Origin: an uncultured Fibrobacter sp.
GTDB lineage: Bacteria; Fibrobacterota; Fibrobacteria; Fibrobacterales; Fibrobacteraceae
Assembly (NCBI GenBank): GCA_934699585.1
Contig: CAKUWY010000026.1
Span: 1 to 30,636, forward strand
DNA: 30,636 bases
Direction of reading: 5' to 3'
In this document: one piece after another, positions 7,344-14,546 of the stretch
How the letters are laid out: the number at the start of each line of letters is the position of its first letter
Position numbering within the stretch: position 1 is the first letter of the stretch
Made by a program: the position numbers and the translations under genes
The notes under the pieces: model-generated
The model's database searches: none
Seen by the model: only the letters and a program-made list of their open reading frames with translations
What the model was told of the DNA's origin: nothing

Positions 7344-8594
7344 TTATGCAGGCAGGGCCAGCGGGGTATTGCTGAACAAATCCAACTGGCCAGACTTTGG
7401 GCGTGGCAATAGTAAAGGCCGAACCATCTCGGGGTAAAGCCTGCGCAAGCTTGCAGGAGTGTCTGGGTGGTAGATGAAGTACTTGGCCCGCTTGAGGACC
7501 ACCCCCATCTTCTTCAGCTGTTCCAGCCGGATTTTCCCGAAACGCCTGCCCGAGACGATAAGCTGGGCGGACTTGACGCCAATTCCCGGAACTCTGAGAA
7601 TCATCTCGTAGTCAGCATGCTGGATATCTACAGGGAACATTTCCGGATGGCGCAGCGCCCAACCGATTTTCGGGTCCAGTTCCAAATCCAGGTTCGGGTG
7701 TTCCTCGTCCAAAATTTCGTCGTAGCGGAACTTGTAGAAACGCATGAGCCAATCCGCCTGGTAAAGCCGATGTTCCCGGACCAGAGGGGGCTTGGTGGTA
7801 AGCACCGGCAGGCGCTTGTCTGCATTGATAGGTACATAGCCCGAATAATAGACACGCTTGAGTTTTTGCTTGTTGTAAAAACCCGAGGTTAGGGAGAGAA
7901 TCTGGTAATCGGACTCCCCCGACGCCCCTACGATCATCTGGGTGCTCTGACCCGCCGGCAAGAAACTCGGGGTGTAGCGGCTCAAAGATGCCTTATATTC
8001 CAGTTTGCGTTCGGCAAAGAAGTTCATGGGAGCATAAACTGAGGCATAGTTCTTTTCGGGAGCGAGGTACTGCAGAGACCTGTCGGAGGGGACTTCGATA
8101 TTCACGCTGCTCCGGTCGGCATATAGACCTGCCTCGTAAAGCAGGCGGGCGCTAGCACCGGGAATCGCTTTCAGATGGATGTAACCGCCAAAACGATGTA
8201 CCGTCCGGAGTTCGCGGGCAATTTTCACCAGAAGTTCCATGGTATAGTCCGGATCTTTTATCACCGCCGAACTCAGGAACAGGCCCTCGATATAGTTCCG
8301 ACGATAAAACTCGATGGTAAGCTGGATAAGCTCTTTTGGCGTAAAGGTGGCCCGGGGAACGTCGTTGCTCCGACGGTTCACGCAATAGGCGCAGTCGTAC
8401 TTGCAGGCGTTGCTGAGCAAAACCTTCAGCAGGGAGACGCAACGTCCGTCGGCGGCCCATGTATGGCAAATGCCCGCACTGCAGGCGTCGCCAAGCCCGC
8501 CAGGAGGTGCACAGCGGCTTGAACCACTCGACGAACAAGATACATCGTACTTGGCCGCCGCCGATAGAATTTTCAGTTTTTCACGAACATCCAT
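7344..8594 (-). CDS. Putative DNA modification/repair radical SAM protein (TIGR03916 type) with helix-hairpin-helix
   Basis: A 416-residue cytosolic enzyme. The radical SAM cluster motif is Cys64-X3-Cys68-X2-Cys71 (NACKYDCAYC). Ahead of it lie five more Cys (20, 28, 38, 43, 52) in a family-typical segment (SRCAPPGGLGDACSAGICHTW) that might bind metal. A helix-hairpin-helix at about 330-352 (LRVPGIGVKSAQLIVSGRRFG) resembles non-specific DNA-binding repair motifs. The family is predicted to act on DNA with its DUF4130 partner encoded downstream; the reaction is unknown. The start is ATG 8594, consistent with the family's N-terminus (KLKILSAAAKYDVSCSSSG). Minus-strand -10-like TATATT and CTATAC sequences lie upstream between 8610 and 8635. 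Confidence 0.88.
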   Translation of the reverse strand: MDVREKLKILSAAAKYDVSCSSSGSSRCAPPGGLGDACSAGICHTWAADGRCVSLLKVLLSNACKYDCAYCVNRRSNDVPRATFTPKELIQLTIEFYRRNYIEGLFLSSAVIKDPDYTMELLVKIARELRTVHRFGGYIHLKAIPGASARLLYEAGLYADRSSVNIEVPSDRSLQYLAPEKNYASVYAPMNFFAERKLEYKASLSRYTPSFLPAGQSTQMIVGASGESDYQILSLTSGFYNKQKLKRVYYSGYVPINADKRLPVLTTKPPLVREHRLYQADWLMRFYKFRYDEILDEEHPNLDLELDPKIGWALRHPEMFPVDIQHADYEMILRVPGIGVKSAQLIVSGRRFGKIRLEQLKKMGVVLKRAKYFIYHPDTPASLRRLYPEMVRPLLLPRPKSGQLDLFSNTPLALPA

Positions 8595-8678
8595 ACTTGC
8601 TTTTTTGTATAGTTACTCTTATGAGCACTAATATACATAAATCTGCACAAAAAGGCAATAGTCAACGCATTTTTTTTC

Positions 8679-8708
8679 AAAAAAAAGCCCGCCCCAAACG
8701 GAACGGAC
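8679..8708 (-). terminator. Terminator-like hairpin, minus orientation
   Basis: Arms 8687-8694 and 8701-8708 pair on the minus-strand RNA with several G-U pairs and are followed by eight U. It is a degenerate copy of the hairpin at 8825 and lies about 85 bp upstream of the radical SAM start, which it could insulate from GH94 read-through. Confidence 0.5.
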
Positions 8709-8721
8709 CTTATTTCTAGGA

Positions 8722-8785
8722 GATCCCCGTGATTCTATCGCCCTATCGCTATGCTCCAGGGCTCCAGAATGACAGCGGGGATGAC
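8722..8785. repeat. REP-like palindrome with a second repeat nested in its loop
   Basis: Outer arms GATCCCCG (8722) and CGGGGATGAC (ending 8785) flank an inner segment running from GATTCTATCG to CCAGAATGAC. That inner segment has the same GAT...ATGAC design, so one element appears to have landed in the loop of another. Confidence 0.55.
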
Positions 8786-8817
8786 AAATTCATCCAAGAA
8801 ACGCTGAGAACCTAGCG

Positions 8818-8846
8818 AAAAAAAGCCCGCTTCGTTTGAAGCGGAC
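8818..8846 (-). terminator. Likely terminator of the cellobiose phosphorylase gene
   Basis: Perfect 8-bp core stem: on the minus strand GTCCGCTTC-AAAC-GAAGCGGGC followed by six T (arms 8825-8833 and 8838-8846). The GH94 stop is 155 bp away on the same strand, with repeats between. Confidence 0.7.
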
Positions 8847-8863
8847 CTTTAAGAATTCTAGTA

Positions 8864-8887
8864 GATCCTCGCCTGCGCGAGGATGAC
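8864..8887. repeat. REP-like palindrome, GATCCTCG...CGAGGATGAC type
   Basis: Consensus copy of the dispersed palindrome, with loop CCTGCG. It matches the copies at 22909-22932 and 26591-26614 base for base. Confidence 0.8.
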
Positions 8888-8928
8888 GCACTCATCCAAG
8901 AAACGCAGAGAGCCTAGCGAGAGCAGGC

Positions 8929-8971
8929 GCCTTGACCGAAGACGTACAAAGCGTACGACGAGAGTCAAGGC
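8929..8971. repeat. 43-bp two-part stem-loop downstream of GH94
   Basis: Outer arms GCCTTGAC (8929-8936) and GTCAAGGC (8964-8971) enclose inner arms CGTAC and GTACG around AAAGC. It starts about 30 bases past the GH94 stop. It has no T-run, so it may be an RNA 3'-end stabiliser or another repeat. Confidence 0.5.
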
Positions 8972-9001
8972 AACGCACTTTCGCGACGGCTATATGCGTT
9001 T

Positions 9002-11512
9002 CTAGCCCAAAGTGACGACAACCTTGTGGGTACCCTTCGTAAAGATAGGTGCCACGTCGGCGTCAATCTTCTTGCCATCGACGATCATCTCGGCGACACC
9101 CTTGCACACGTGCTTCGGGTTCTTCACTTCGATTTCGTAGGTTGCACCGCGGAACTTGCGGGTCACCTTGAAGCCATCCCACTTGGAAGGAATGCAGGGG
9201 TTGATAATCAGACCCTTGAAGCTTGCGCGGACACCGATGATGAACTGGGTGGCAGCCTGGTATGTCCAGGAGCTGGTTCCGGAAAGCCATGCGTTACGGC
9301 CCATACCGAACTGCTTGTGTTCGTCACCGAGAATGTTCTGCGGGTAACAATAGGGTTCAGATTCGAACTCGTCCAGCTTCACGTTCTTGGAGGCGGGGTT
9401 AATTTGGTTGTAGTACTGGAAGGCCTTGTCGCCACGGCCGAGAATGGTTTCGGCAATCATCACCCACGGGTTGGTGTGGAGGAAGATACCGCCGTTTTCC
9501 TTGGCTCCGGGAGGATAGGTGGAGATGCCACCCACGTTGGGGTCGAAGCCGCGATAGCCCGGAGTAGAGCTCTTCACGCCGTTGGCGGTGTTCAGGAGCT
9601 TGTTCAGGCTGTCCATGCCCATTACAGCGCGATCGCCGGTAGCGATACCGGAAATCACGGACCAGGACTGGCTATTGCAGTAAATCTTGCCGTACTTGGC
9701 CTTGTGGGTACCGTAGGCGTTGCCCTGCTTGTCGAACCAGCGGACCCACCACTTGCCGTCCCAGGCGCTCTTGTTGAAAGCGGCCTTCACGTCTTCGTAC
9801 CACTTCTTGTACATTTCCACGGACTTCTTGTCGCCGAGAGCTTCGCAGATGTCCATCATCTCGAGCAATGCCTTGGCGTAGAGGCCGGTATTGAAAGAAG
9901 ATTCTGCACCGAGAGGCAGGTTCATGCAGTCGTTCCAGTCGGCAAAGCCGAGGAGCGGAAGGCCATGCTTGCCCAGGTGAGTGCGGGTAAAGTTGAGGGA
10001 GCGCTTCAGGTGTTCGAGGACAGTGCCCTTTTCACGCTGGGCGCGCTTCTTGCCGGCTTCGTAGAAGGGGATGACTTCCTTGAGGAGGCTCATCTTGCCG
10101 GTTTCCTTCAGGTAGTTGGCCACCGTGAGCACAATCCACAGGTGGTCATCGCCGTACCAGTCTGCGTATGCCGGCTTGCCGTGTTCGTCGAGAACACCCT
10201 TCTTTTCGCGGGAGTCGCCGGCGTTGGCTTCGTTGCCGTTATCCTCTTCGAGAGCGAGAGGAGCGTACTGGTGCATGGCGTTACCTTCGGGACGCTGCAC
10301 GGAGAGCAAATTCTTGGCGAGAACCAGGGCCTCTTCGGGCATGTGGCTCATGACGCCCATCAGGTCCTGGCTGGAGTCACGGTAACCGATACCGCGGCTG
10401 GTGCCGTAGCCCAGCTGGTACAGGGACAGGTAGCGGCTCCAGTTCTTGGTGGTGTGGCACTGACGGGGGTTGTGGACGTTCACCATGGAGTTGAACGCTG
10501 CATCCGGAGTCTGCACCTGGATAGTAGAGAGGTAGTTCTGCCAGAACTTGGCCAGTTCGTCGAAAGCCTTGTCCACGTTCTTCAGGTCGCGGTACTTAGC
10601 GATGGCCTTGGCGGCAACCTTCAGGCTCTGTTCCTGACCCAGCTGGGTGCAGGTGCGGAAGGTCTTGCCTGCGGCAATCTTGCCAGCGTGGATCATGAGA
10701 GCGGCAATGTTGTCGCCTCGGTCGCATTCGCTGTTGGAAAGTTCCTTATTGGCGAGGCTGAGCGGAGCGGCCCAGGAACCCATTTCGTTTGCGCCGAGGA
10801 ACACGCGGCGGTCGCCATCGAAGCTACCCACCTTGCAGTTCGCGGTCACATAGTTCACGGCAAAATCGCGCTTCATGTAGGCGTACTGTTCCAGCACCAC
10901 GTGGCCGTCCTTTTCCCAGTGGCCCTTGAGGGTCATGGTCTGGGGAACCCAGTCGGCGTTGGTGAGCTGCTTTTCAGCTTCGAAATGGCTGAATTCATAA
11001 ACCGGGACAATGTCCACTTCCTTAGCGGTCTTGTCGAGGTTGGTGACCTGGATATCCTGGAGGAGGGTGTTGGAACCCGTGGGCACGAAAATCGTCACCT
11101 GGGTGCGGAGGCCTTCGCATTCGGCGATCCAGCGCATGTAAGAAAGACCCACATGGCATTCCCACTTCTTCATCTTGGTGAGGGTGGGGACCACAAACGG
11201 GGAGAACACGGTGTAACCCTTGGCATTCTTCACACGGATATAGATGGTGCTGGCCTTGAAGTCAGAGCAGGGCATCTGGGCGATGTACTTGGTGATACGG
11301 TTCAGGGCGGGGTCGCCCTTGCAAACCAGAGTACCGCCGGTGGTATCCACGATACCGCCGAAGTTCAAAGTACCGACGTAGTTGCACCACTTGATCGGGG
11401 TTGCCGGGGTGGTGAGCACGTATTCTTTCTTGGCGTCGTCGAAGTAGCCGTACTTGGCGGCCGGGGCCTTGGAGGCGACCTTCTTGACACTCTTCTTCTG
11501 TTTTGTAGCCAT
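9002..11512 (-). CDS. Cellobiose phosphorylase family protein (GH94)
   Basis: An 836-residue cytosolic enzyme expected to split cellobiose with phosphate into glucose-1-phosphate and glucose, which saves ATP after cellulose breakdown. The N-terminal beta-sandwich begins after a Lys/Ala-rich leader (residues 1-20). GH94 motifs follow: LSLYQLGYGTSRGIGYRDSSQD (about 361-383), DDHLWIVLTV (455-464), and GFADWNDCMNLPLG with the probable general acid Asp528. KENGGIFLHTNPWV lies near the acceptor site. Length agrees with cellobiose phosphorylases (about 800-830). A charged insertion-like stretch at 421-450 (LEEDNGNEANAGDSREKKG) precedes DDHLW. No signal peptide. ATG 11512 has GGAG about 7 bases upstream. 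The PadR gene lies 179 bp upstream on the same strand and could regulate it. A related disaccharide phosphorylase specificity cannot be excluded. Confidence 0.88.
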   Translation of the reverse strand: MATKQKKSVKKVASKAPAAKYGYFDDAKKEYVLTTPATPIKWCNYVGTLNFGGIVDTTGGTLVCKGDPALNRITKYIAQMPCSDFKASTIYIRVKNAKGYTVFSPFVVPTLTKMKKWECHVGLSYMRWIAECEGLRTQVTIFVPTGSNTLLQDIQVTNLDKTAKEVDIVPVYEFSHFEAEKQLTNADWVPQTMTLKGHWEKDGHVVLEQYAYMKRDFAVNYVTANCKVGSFDGDRRVFLGANEMGSWAAPLSLANKELSNSECDRGDNIAALMIHAGKIAAGKTFRTCTQLGQEQSLKVAAKAIAKYRDLKNVDKAFDELAKFWQNYLSTIQVQTPDAAFNSMVNVHNPRQCHTTKNWSRYLSLYQLGYGTSRGIGYRDSSQDLMGVMSHMPEEALVLAKNLLSVQRPEGNAMHQYAPLALEEDNGNEANAGDSREKKGVLDEHGKPAYADWYGDDHLWIVLTVANYLKETGKMSLLKEVIPFYEAGKKRAQREKGTVLEHLKRSLNFTRTHLGKHGLPLLGFADWNDCMNLPLGAESSFNTGLYAKALLEMMDICEALGDKKSVEMYKKWYEDVKAAFNKSAWDGKWWVRWFDKQGNAYGTHKAKYGKIYCNSQSWSVISGIATGDRAVMGMDSLNKLLNTANGVKSSTPGYRGFDPNVGGISTYPPGAKENGGIFLHTNPWVMIAETILGRGDKAFQYYNQINPASKNVKLDEFESEPYCYPQNILGDEHKQFGMGRNAWLSGTSSWTYQAATQFIIGVRASFKGLIINPCIPSKWDGFKVTRKFRGATYEIEVKNPKHVCKGVAEMIVDGKKIDADVAPIFTKGTHKVVVTLG

Positions 11513-11691
11513 TGTATCTCCGTGAGAGGGGGTTGTTAAAAGGTTTTGGGGTATGAGGTGATGAGGTATGAGCTATTGCTAAAATACACCGTCACCTAAT
11601 ACAACTTTTTATGCAAATTTAGTAAAGTCCTATAACGCTCAGAGGCGCGAAGTGCCGACCTCATCGCTCAAAGCGACCAAAGGGAGCGACC

Positions 11692-12300
11692 TCACACCTC
11701 TTTCTTCTGGTTAAAGTTCTCAAAATCCCGGTTACCGAAGTTGATGTAGAAGTAACCGTCCAGCTTCTTGTTGCGGATGGGGTCCCGCAGAATGCCGATG
11801 GCGGCACGCACATACTTGAGTTCCACCAGAATGTGGTCCCGGCTCATGCAGTTGAGGAACGGACCTTCGGGGTAAAGGGTCGGGCGGGGTTCTTCGGCGA
11901 TCATCTTCTCAAGATTCTCGATTTCCTGGACCAGGCGGCGTTCGTGGGCTTCCAGGGTGCGGATAAGTTCCTTGTTCTCGGCACCGTAGAGGAAGGCAAA
12001 ACCCAGCGTCCTCGGGTCGTCGTTGAACCCGGTCAAATGCTTAAGGACCTCCTTGCGGAGGGTTTCCTTACCCTTCTCGGTAATGCTGTACATCACGCGT
12101 TCGGGGCGATTGCCGTCTTTTTCGGCACGTCCTAGAATACTTCCATTCTTTTGCAGGGTGGTCAAGCGGTTATAGACCGTGGAGGTGCTGATCTTTGCCC
12201 AGCGGTCCAGCTCGCGGACCCTAATCTCCGTAATGATGTCGTAGCCGCTGCGTTCCTTTTCATCAATCAAGCCCAAAAGCACCAGGTCATAACGATTCAT
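11692..12300 (-). CDS. PadR-family transcriptional regulator
   Basis: A 202-residue winged-helix DNA-binding protein. Residues 1-85 form the PadR domain (LVLLGLIDEKERSGYDIITEI, STSTVYNRLTTLQKNGSI, then the wing ERVMYSITEKGKETLRKEVL). The rest is a helical C-terminal dimerisation part with ENKELIRTLEAHERRLVQEIENLEKMI. PadR proteins are usually repressors released by small ligands; the ligand here is unknown. I chose ATG 12300 over the preceding in-frame TTG because AAGGA lies 6 bases from the ATG and too close to the TTG. A 17-bp palindrome in its own promoter (12344-12360) suggests autoregulation. The next gene downstream is cellobiose phosphorylase, a plausible but unproven target. Confidence 0.9.
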   Translation of the reverse strand: MNRYDLVLLGLIDEKERSGYDIITEIRVRELDRWAKISTSTVYNRLTTLQKNGSILGRAEKDGNRPERVMYSITEKGKETLRKEVLKHLTGFNDDPRTLGFAFLYGAENKELIRTLEAHERRLVQEIENLEKMIAEEPRPTLYPEGPFLNCMSRDHILVELKYVRAAIGILRDPIRNKKLDGYFYINFGNRDFENFNQKKEV

Positions 12301-12343
12301 CAAAAATCCTTCTTTTTAACGCGAAATTATTCGCATGTGTGAT

Positions 12344-12366
12344 TATTCCAACTTGGAATATATACA
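12344..12366 (-). promoter_or_regulatory. PadR promoter with candidate operator palindrome
   Basis: TATTCCAA-C-TTGGAATA (12344-12360) is a perfect 8+8 palindrome. On the minus strand TGTATATATT (12357-12366) overlaps its upstream edge and resembles a -10 box, about 55 bases before the start codon. A repressor bound here would block its own transcription. I found no second copy in front of GH94. Confidence 0.55.
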
Positions 12367-12384
12367 AAAAAAGCACAAAAGAAC

Positions 12385-12422
12385 AAAAAATCGTAAAAAA
12401 GGTGTGATTTTTACGAAAAAAT
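12385..12422 (-). terminator. AT-rich terminator between lipoprotein and PadR genes
   Basis: Arms TCGTAAAAA (12391-12399) and TTTTTACGA (12408-12416) are flanked by A-runs on the left and right of the plus strand. On the minus strand the stem is followed by TTTTTTG. It lies 18 bases past the lipoprotein stop and suits that gene. Confidence 0.6.
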
Positions 12423-12439
12423 TAGTTTACAAAAATGCG

Positions 12440-13015
12440 TTAAGGTTTTTTATTACACATCCTGTCGTACATTTCCTTTTTTTGCTCGGACGTGTATTTT
12501 TCGTCGGCCGTTCCTTGCGCCGTCATATTGAGCATATCCCCTTCGCATGTGGCAAACATGGTCATATCCGTTTCGTCTGAAGCCGCCGCCATGGTTCCAA
12601 AAACGGTGAGTAAGGCAGCTGTTTGCATACATTCTTCTTCGCTTTGGGCTTTACCTTCAGTAGCAATACTAAACCACAGGTCACCGTTGTCCTTGAATTT
12701 GATAGTTACATCAACTGAAGAATCCGCTTCAACTTCTTCAAAATGCCATACATCGTCATCTAACGAGAATGAACAGTCCATTTTCTGGTCTGGCACGAAC
12801 TTGGTAACGTCCATGCCCGTGGAACTGCTAATTTCTGAACCTACATTAGCCGAGCTGCCTTTCGCCGATTCCTTGTCTCCAGTCTGGTTAAACCCGGGAA
12901 TATTCGAAAGATCATCATCACCGCGGGAATCCTTGTCTGGGCTGGAAACGCTCTGGGAGCAAGCCCAGAACAGGACTAAACTGGAACAGGCCAAGGCGAT
13001 TTTCAATAATTTCAT
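12440..13015 (-). CDS. Small lipoprotein of unknown function
   Basis: A 191-residue exported lipoprotein. The lipobox VLFWAC places the acylated Cys at 19. A Ser/Asp/Gly-rich linker (20-68) follows, typical of Fibrobacter surface lipoproteins. The globular part (about 70-191) has strands such as MDCSFSLDDDVWHFEEVEADSSVDVTIKFKDNG and two or three Cys that could pair. No known domain was recognised. The ATG at 13015 has AGAGAGGGG upstream. It stands alone, with a terminator at 12391-12416. Confidence 0.8.
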   Translation of the reverse strand: MKLLKIALACSSLVLFWACSQSVSSPDKDSRGDDDLSNIPGFNQTGDKESAKGSSANVGSEISSSTGMDVTKFVPDQKMDCSFSLDDDVWHFEEVEADSSVDVTIKFKDNGDLWFSIATEGKAQSEEECMQTAALLTVFGTMAAASDETDMTMFATCEGDMLNMTAQGTADEKYTSEQKKEMYDRMCNKKP

Positions 13016-13067
13016 AACAAACCCCTCTCTAACTTAAATCAAAATATATAAATCCTGACAAATTCGT

Positions 13068-13829
13068 CTATATGGGATTGTCAATATCCACAAATACCGC
13101 CGGAATTCCCAAATCGGCCGTAATTTTTTGAGCCAGAGCCCGAACTCCGAAGACCTCGGTCCGGTGGTGGCCGCAGGCAATGAGGTTAAAACCGGCCTCT
13201 TCTACCGCAATAGGCACGTTTTCCTTGATTTCGCCGGTCACAAAAGCGTCGCAGCCCAGGGCCATGGCCTCTTCCAGGCCAGAAGCGCCGCTCCCGCTGC
13301 AGATGGCCACACGGCGGATCTTGTCGGAGCCGAACATGAAGCTGTTCTGGACGCCTGCAGGGAACGCCTGGGAGGCAATTTCCAGAAAACGCTCCTTGGA
13401 AACAGGCGAGTCCCACTTCCCCACCTGACCCACACATTTTTCACCTTCTTGCATAAAGCCTTCTACCACCTTAAGTCCCAAGGCCTTGGCAATCAGGGCG
13501 TTGTTCCCTATTTCGGGGTGGCCGTCCAGAGGCAGGTGAAAACCGTAGAGGGAAATCCCGTGCTGCATGAGCTGGCGGATACGCCTGCCAAAATGACCTA
13601 CCGGAATCTTGGAATCCCCGTTCCAGAACCCGTTTGGGTGATGGACAATGATTGCGTCCGCACCCTCTTCGATGGCGCGCTCAATCAGGCGGTCGCGAAA
13701 AGAAACGCCTGTTACCACCTTGGTCACCTTGTCAGAAGCCTCGACGCAAAGTCCGTCAACGCAGTAATCCTTGAAAGCCGCCGGAGTGAGCAAATGGTCC
13801 AGCCAACACGAAAAATCCTTCAGTTCCAT
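13068..13829 (-). CDS. Nif3-like dinuclear metal centre protein
   Basis: A 253-residue cytosolic protein of the NIF3/YbgI family. The metal-binding His and Asp residues are visible. His63 and His64 lie in AIIVHHPNGFW. His98, Asp102 and His104 lie in YGFHLPLDGHPEIGNN. C-terminal LIACGHHRTEVFG completes the site. The GDAFVTGEIK-like block (GCDAFVTGEIKENV) is also conserved. Length equals the short YbgI form without the inserted PII-like domain. Some members have GTP cyclohydrolase or hydrolase-like activity; the physiological role is unresolved. ATG 13829 has GAGG about 6 bases upstream. Confidence 0.9.
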   Translation of the reverse strand: MELKDFSCWLDHLLTPAAFKDYCVDGLCVEASDKVTKVVTGVSFRDRLIERAIEEGADAIIVHHPNGFWNGDSKIPVGHFGRRIRQLMQHGISLYGFHLPLDGHPEIGNNALIAKALGLKVVEGFMQEGEKCVGQVGKWDSPVSKERFLEIASQAFPAGVQNSFMFGSDKIRRVAICSGSGASGLEEAMALGCDAFVTGEIKENVPIAVEEAGFNLIACGHHRTEVFGVRALAQKITADLGIPAVFVDIDNPI

Positions 13830-13957
13830 AAAAGCCTCTAATAGCAGTCTCTACTGAATATATAACAAAAAATGCGAAAAAACGAGTTTTTTCCGAAAAA
13901 TGTAACCATTTGTTATCACCGAAGGTGGCCGTAAATTCCTAGAAATCACATTTGCGG

Positions 13958-14284
13958 ATGAAGAGGAAAAACGAAATAGAAAGATCTTTTGACGAAAGTA
14001 TCGCCTATTTGCTGAGAAAAGGCCGAGAAAAAATTGGCCACTCTCAGGACCTCGTCGCCCAGGAAGCGGGCATCAGCCGGATTACCCTAGGGAAATGGGA
14101 GCGGGGCGAAAAGACCCCGAATTCCTTTGATCTGTACAATGTGCTCAAGGTCCTCAAGTGGGAACCTGAAGTTTTTTGGACAGAACTGGGCAAGCATTTT
14201 GAACCGACGGCAAAGCCTCTTCGGATTGCCGCCGAACGGACCAAAATAAAGGCCTATATCGAACAGACCAAGAAAAAACGGTAG
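13958..14284 (+). CDS. XRE-family helix-turn-helix regulator
   Basis: A 108-residue DNA-binding protein. The HTH spans about 16-75: KGREKIGHSQDLVAQEAGIS, RITLGKWERGEKTPNSFDLYNVLKVL. The basic C-terminus ends in KKR. I prefer ATG 13958; an in-frame TTG lies two codons upstream. Neither has a clear Shine-Dalgarno site, so initiation may be leaderless. It stands alone without an adjacent toxin or phage gene. Its last 31 bases overlap the 3' end of the convergent small gene at 14254-14481. Confidence 0.85.
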   Translation: MKRKNEIERSFDESIAYLLRKGREKIGHSQDLVAQEAGISRITLGKWERGEKTPNSFDLYNVLKVLKWEPEVFWTELGKHFEPTAKPLRIAAERTKIKAYIEQTKKKR

Positions 14285-14481
14285 CAAAAAGGAAAATCCC
14301 CCGCGTCGGCGAGGGACTTCTTGTGCTTCAAGTTCCGGTTGTACTTCGTCTTGTCGCGGACCACCCTGGTCCGTAACGTGGCTCCGTTCTGGGAGCCGTC
14401 TATGCGCATCGCTCGCATTCTGGCGCTTTCTGTTGCGGCATCGGCAACCTTGCCCGCCGCTTTCGCTCTGTTTTTAGCCAT
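14254..14481 (-). CDS. Small basic protein with in-frame terminator; candidate ArfA/BrfA-like ribosome rescue factor
   Basis: A 75-codon gene with the strongest ribosome-binding site in the window (AAGGAGG, 5 bases before ATG 14481). The N-terminal half is Ala/Lys/Met-rich. Residues 36-54 read LRTRVVRDKTKYNRNLKHK, resembling the layout of the ArfA core (LFRQRV...KGKGSYMRKGKH) that enters the empty mRNA channel. A perfect terminator (14297-14316 plus a T-tract to 14286) lies inside codons 56-65, before the stop at 14254. Most transcripts should therefore lack a stop codon. The rest of the frame would encode a hydrophobic tail (FPFCYRFFLVCSI), as in full-length ArfA. ArfA and BrfA are made this way and recruit release factor 2 to stalled ribosomes when tmRNA fails. 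The function is inferred from these parallels. Alternatively it is an unrelated basic protein sharing a terminator with the convergent XRE gene. Confidence 0.75.
   Translation of the reverse strand: MAKNRAKAAGKVADAATESARMRAMRIDGSQNGATLRTRVVRDKTKYNRNLKHKKSLADAGDFPFCYRFFLVCSI
14286..14316 (-). terminator. Rho-independent terminator inside the small basic gene
   Basis: On the minus strand TCCCTCGC-CGAC-GCGGGGGA (8 pairs, one G-U; plus coordinates 14297-14316) is followed by TTTTCCTTTTT. On the plus strand only CTTCTT follows, so the strong direction is that of the small gene. It lies 30-40 bases before that gene's stop codon and just past the XRE stop. Confidence 0.7.
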
Positions 14482-14546
14482 AGAAGCCTCCTTGAGGGGG
14501 AAATATAAATTATTATCTTTAGGCAGTAAAGGGCCCAAGGTTTCTT

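Larger units (their letters stand above)
8595..9001. other. 407-bp gene-free stretch of terminators and repeats
   Basis: It holds the promoter of the radical SAM gene, two similar minus-oriented terminators (8687-8708, 8825-8846) and a nested REP-like palindrome (8722-8785). A second palindrome (8864-8887) follows. The 28-base segment after each palindrome (CATCCAAGAAACGC...CCTAGCGA, 8791-8818 and 8893-8920) is duplicated with three mismatches. A long stem-loop (8929-8971) sits next to the GH94 stop. I see no coding frame. Confidence 0.7.

Noticed and set aside
9026..11539. An 837-codon plus-strand frame opposite cellobiose phosphorylase
   Set aside because: Mirror frame of a GC-biased gene, without ribosome-binding site or recognisable domain.
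13958..14481. Toxin-antitoxin pair (XRE regulator plus small protein)
   Set aside because: The genes are convergent and share only their 3' ends. The small gene has its own strong ribosome-binding site and no toxin motif.
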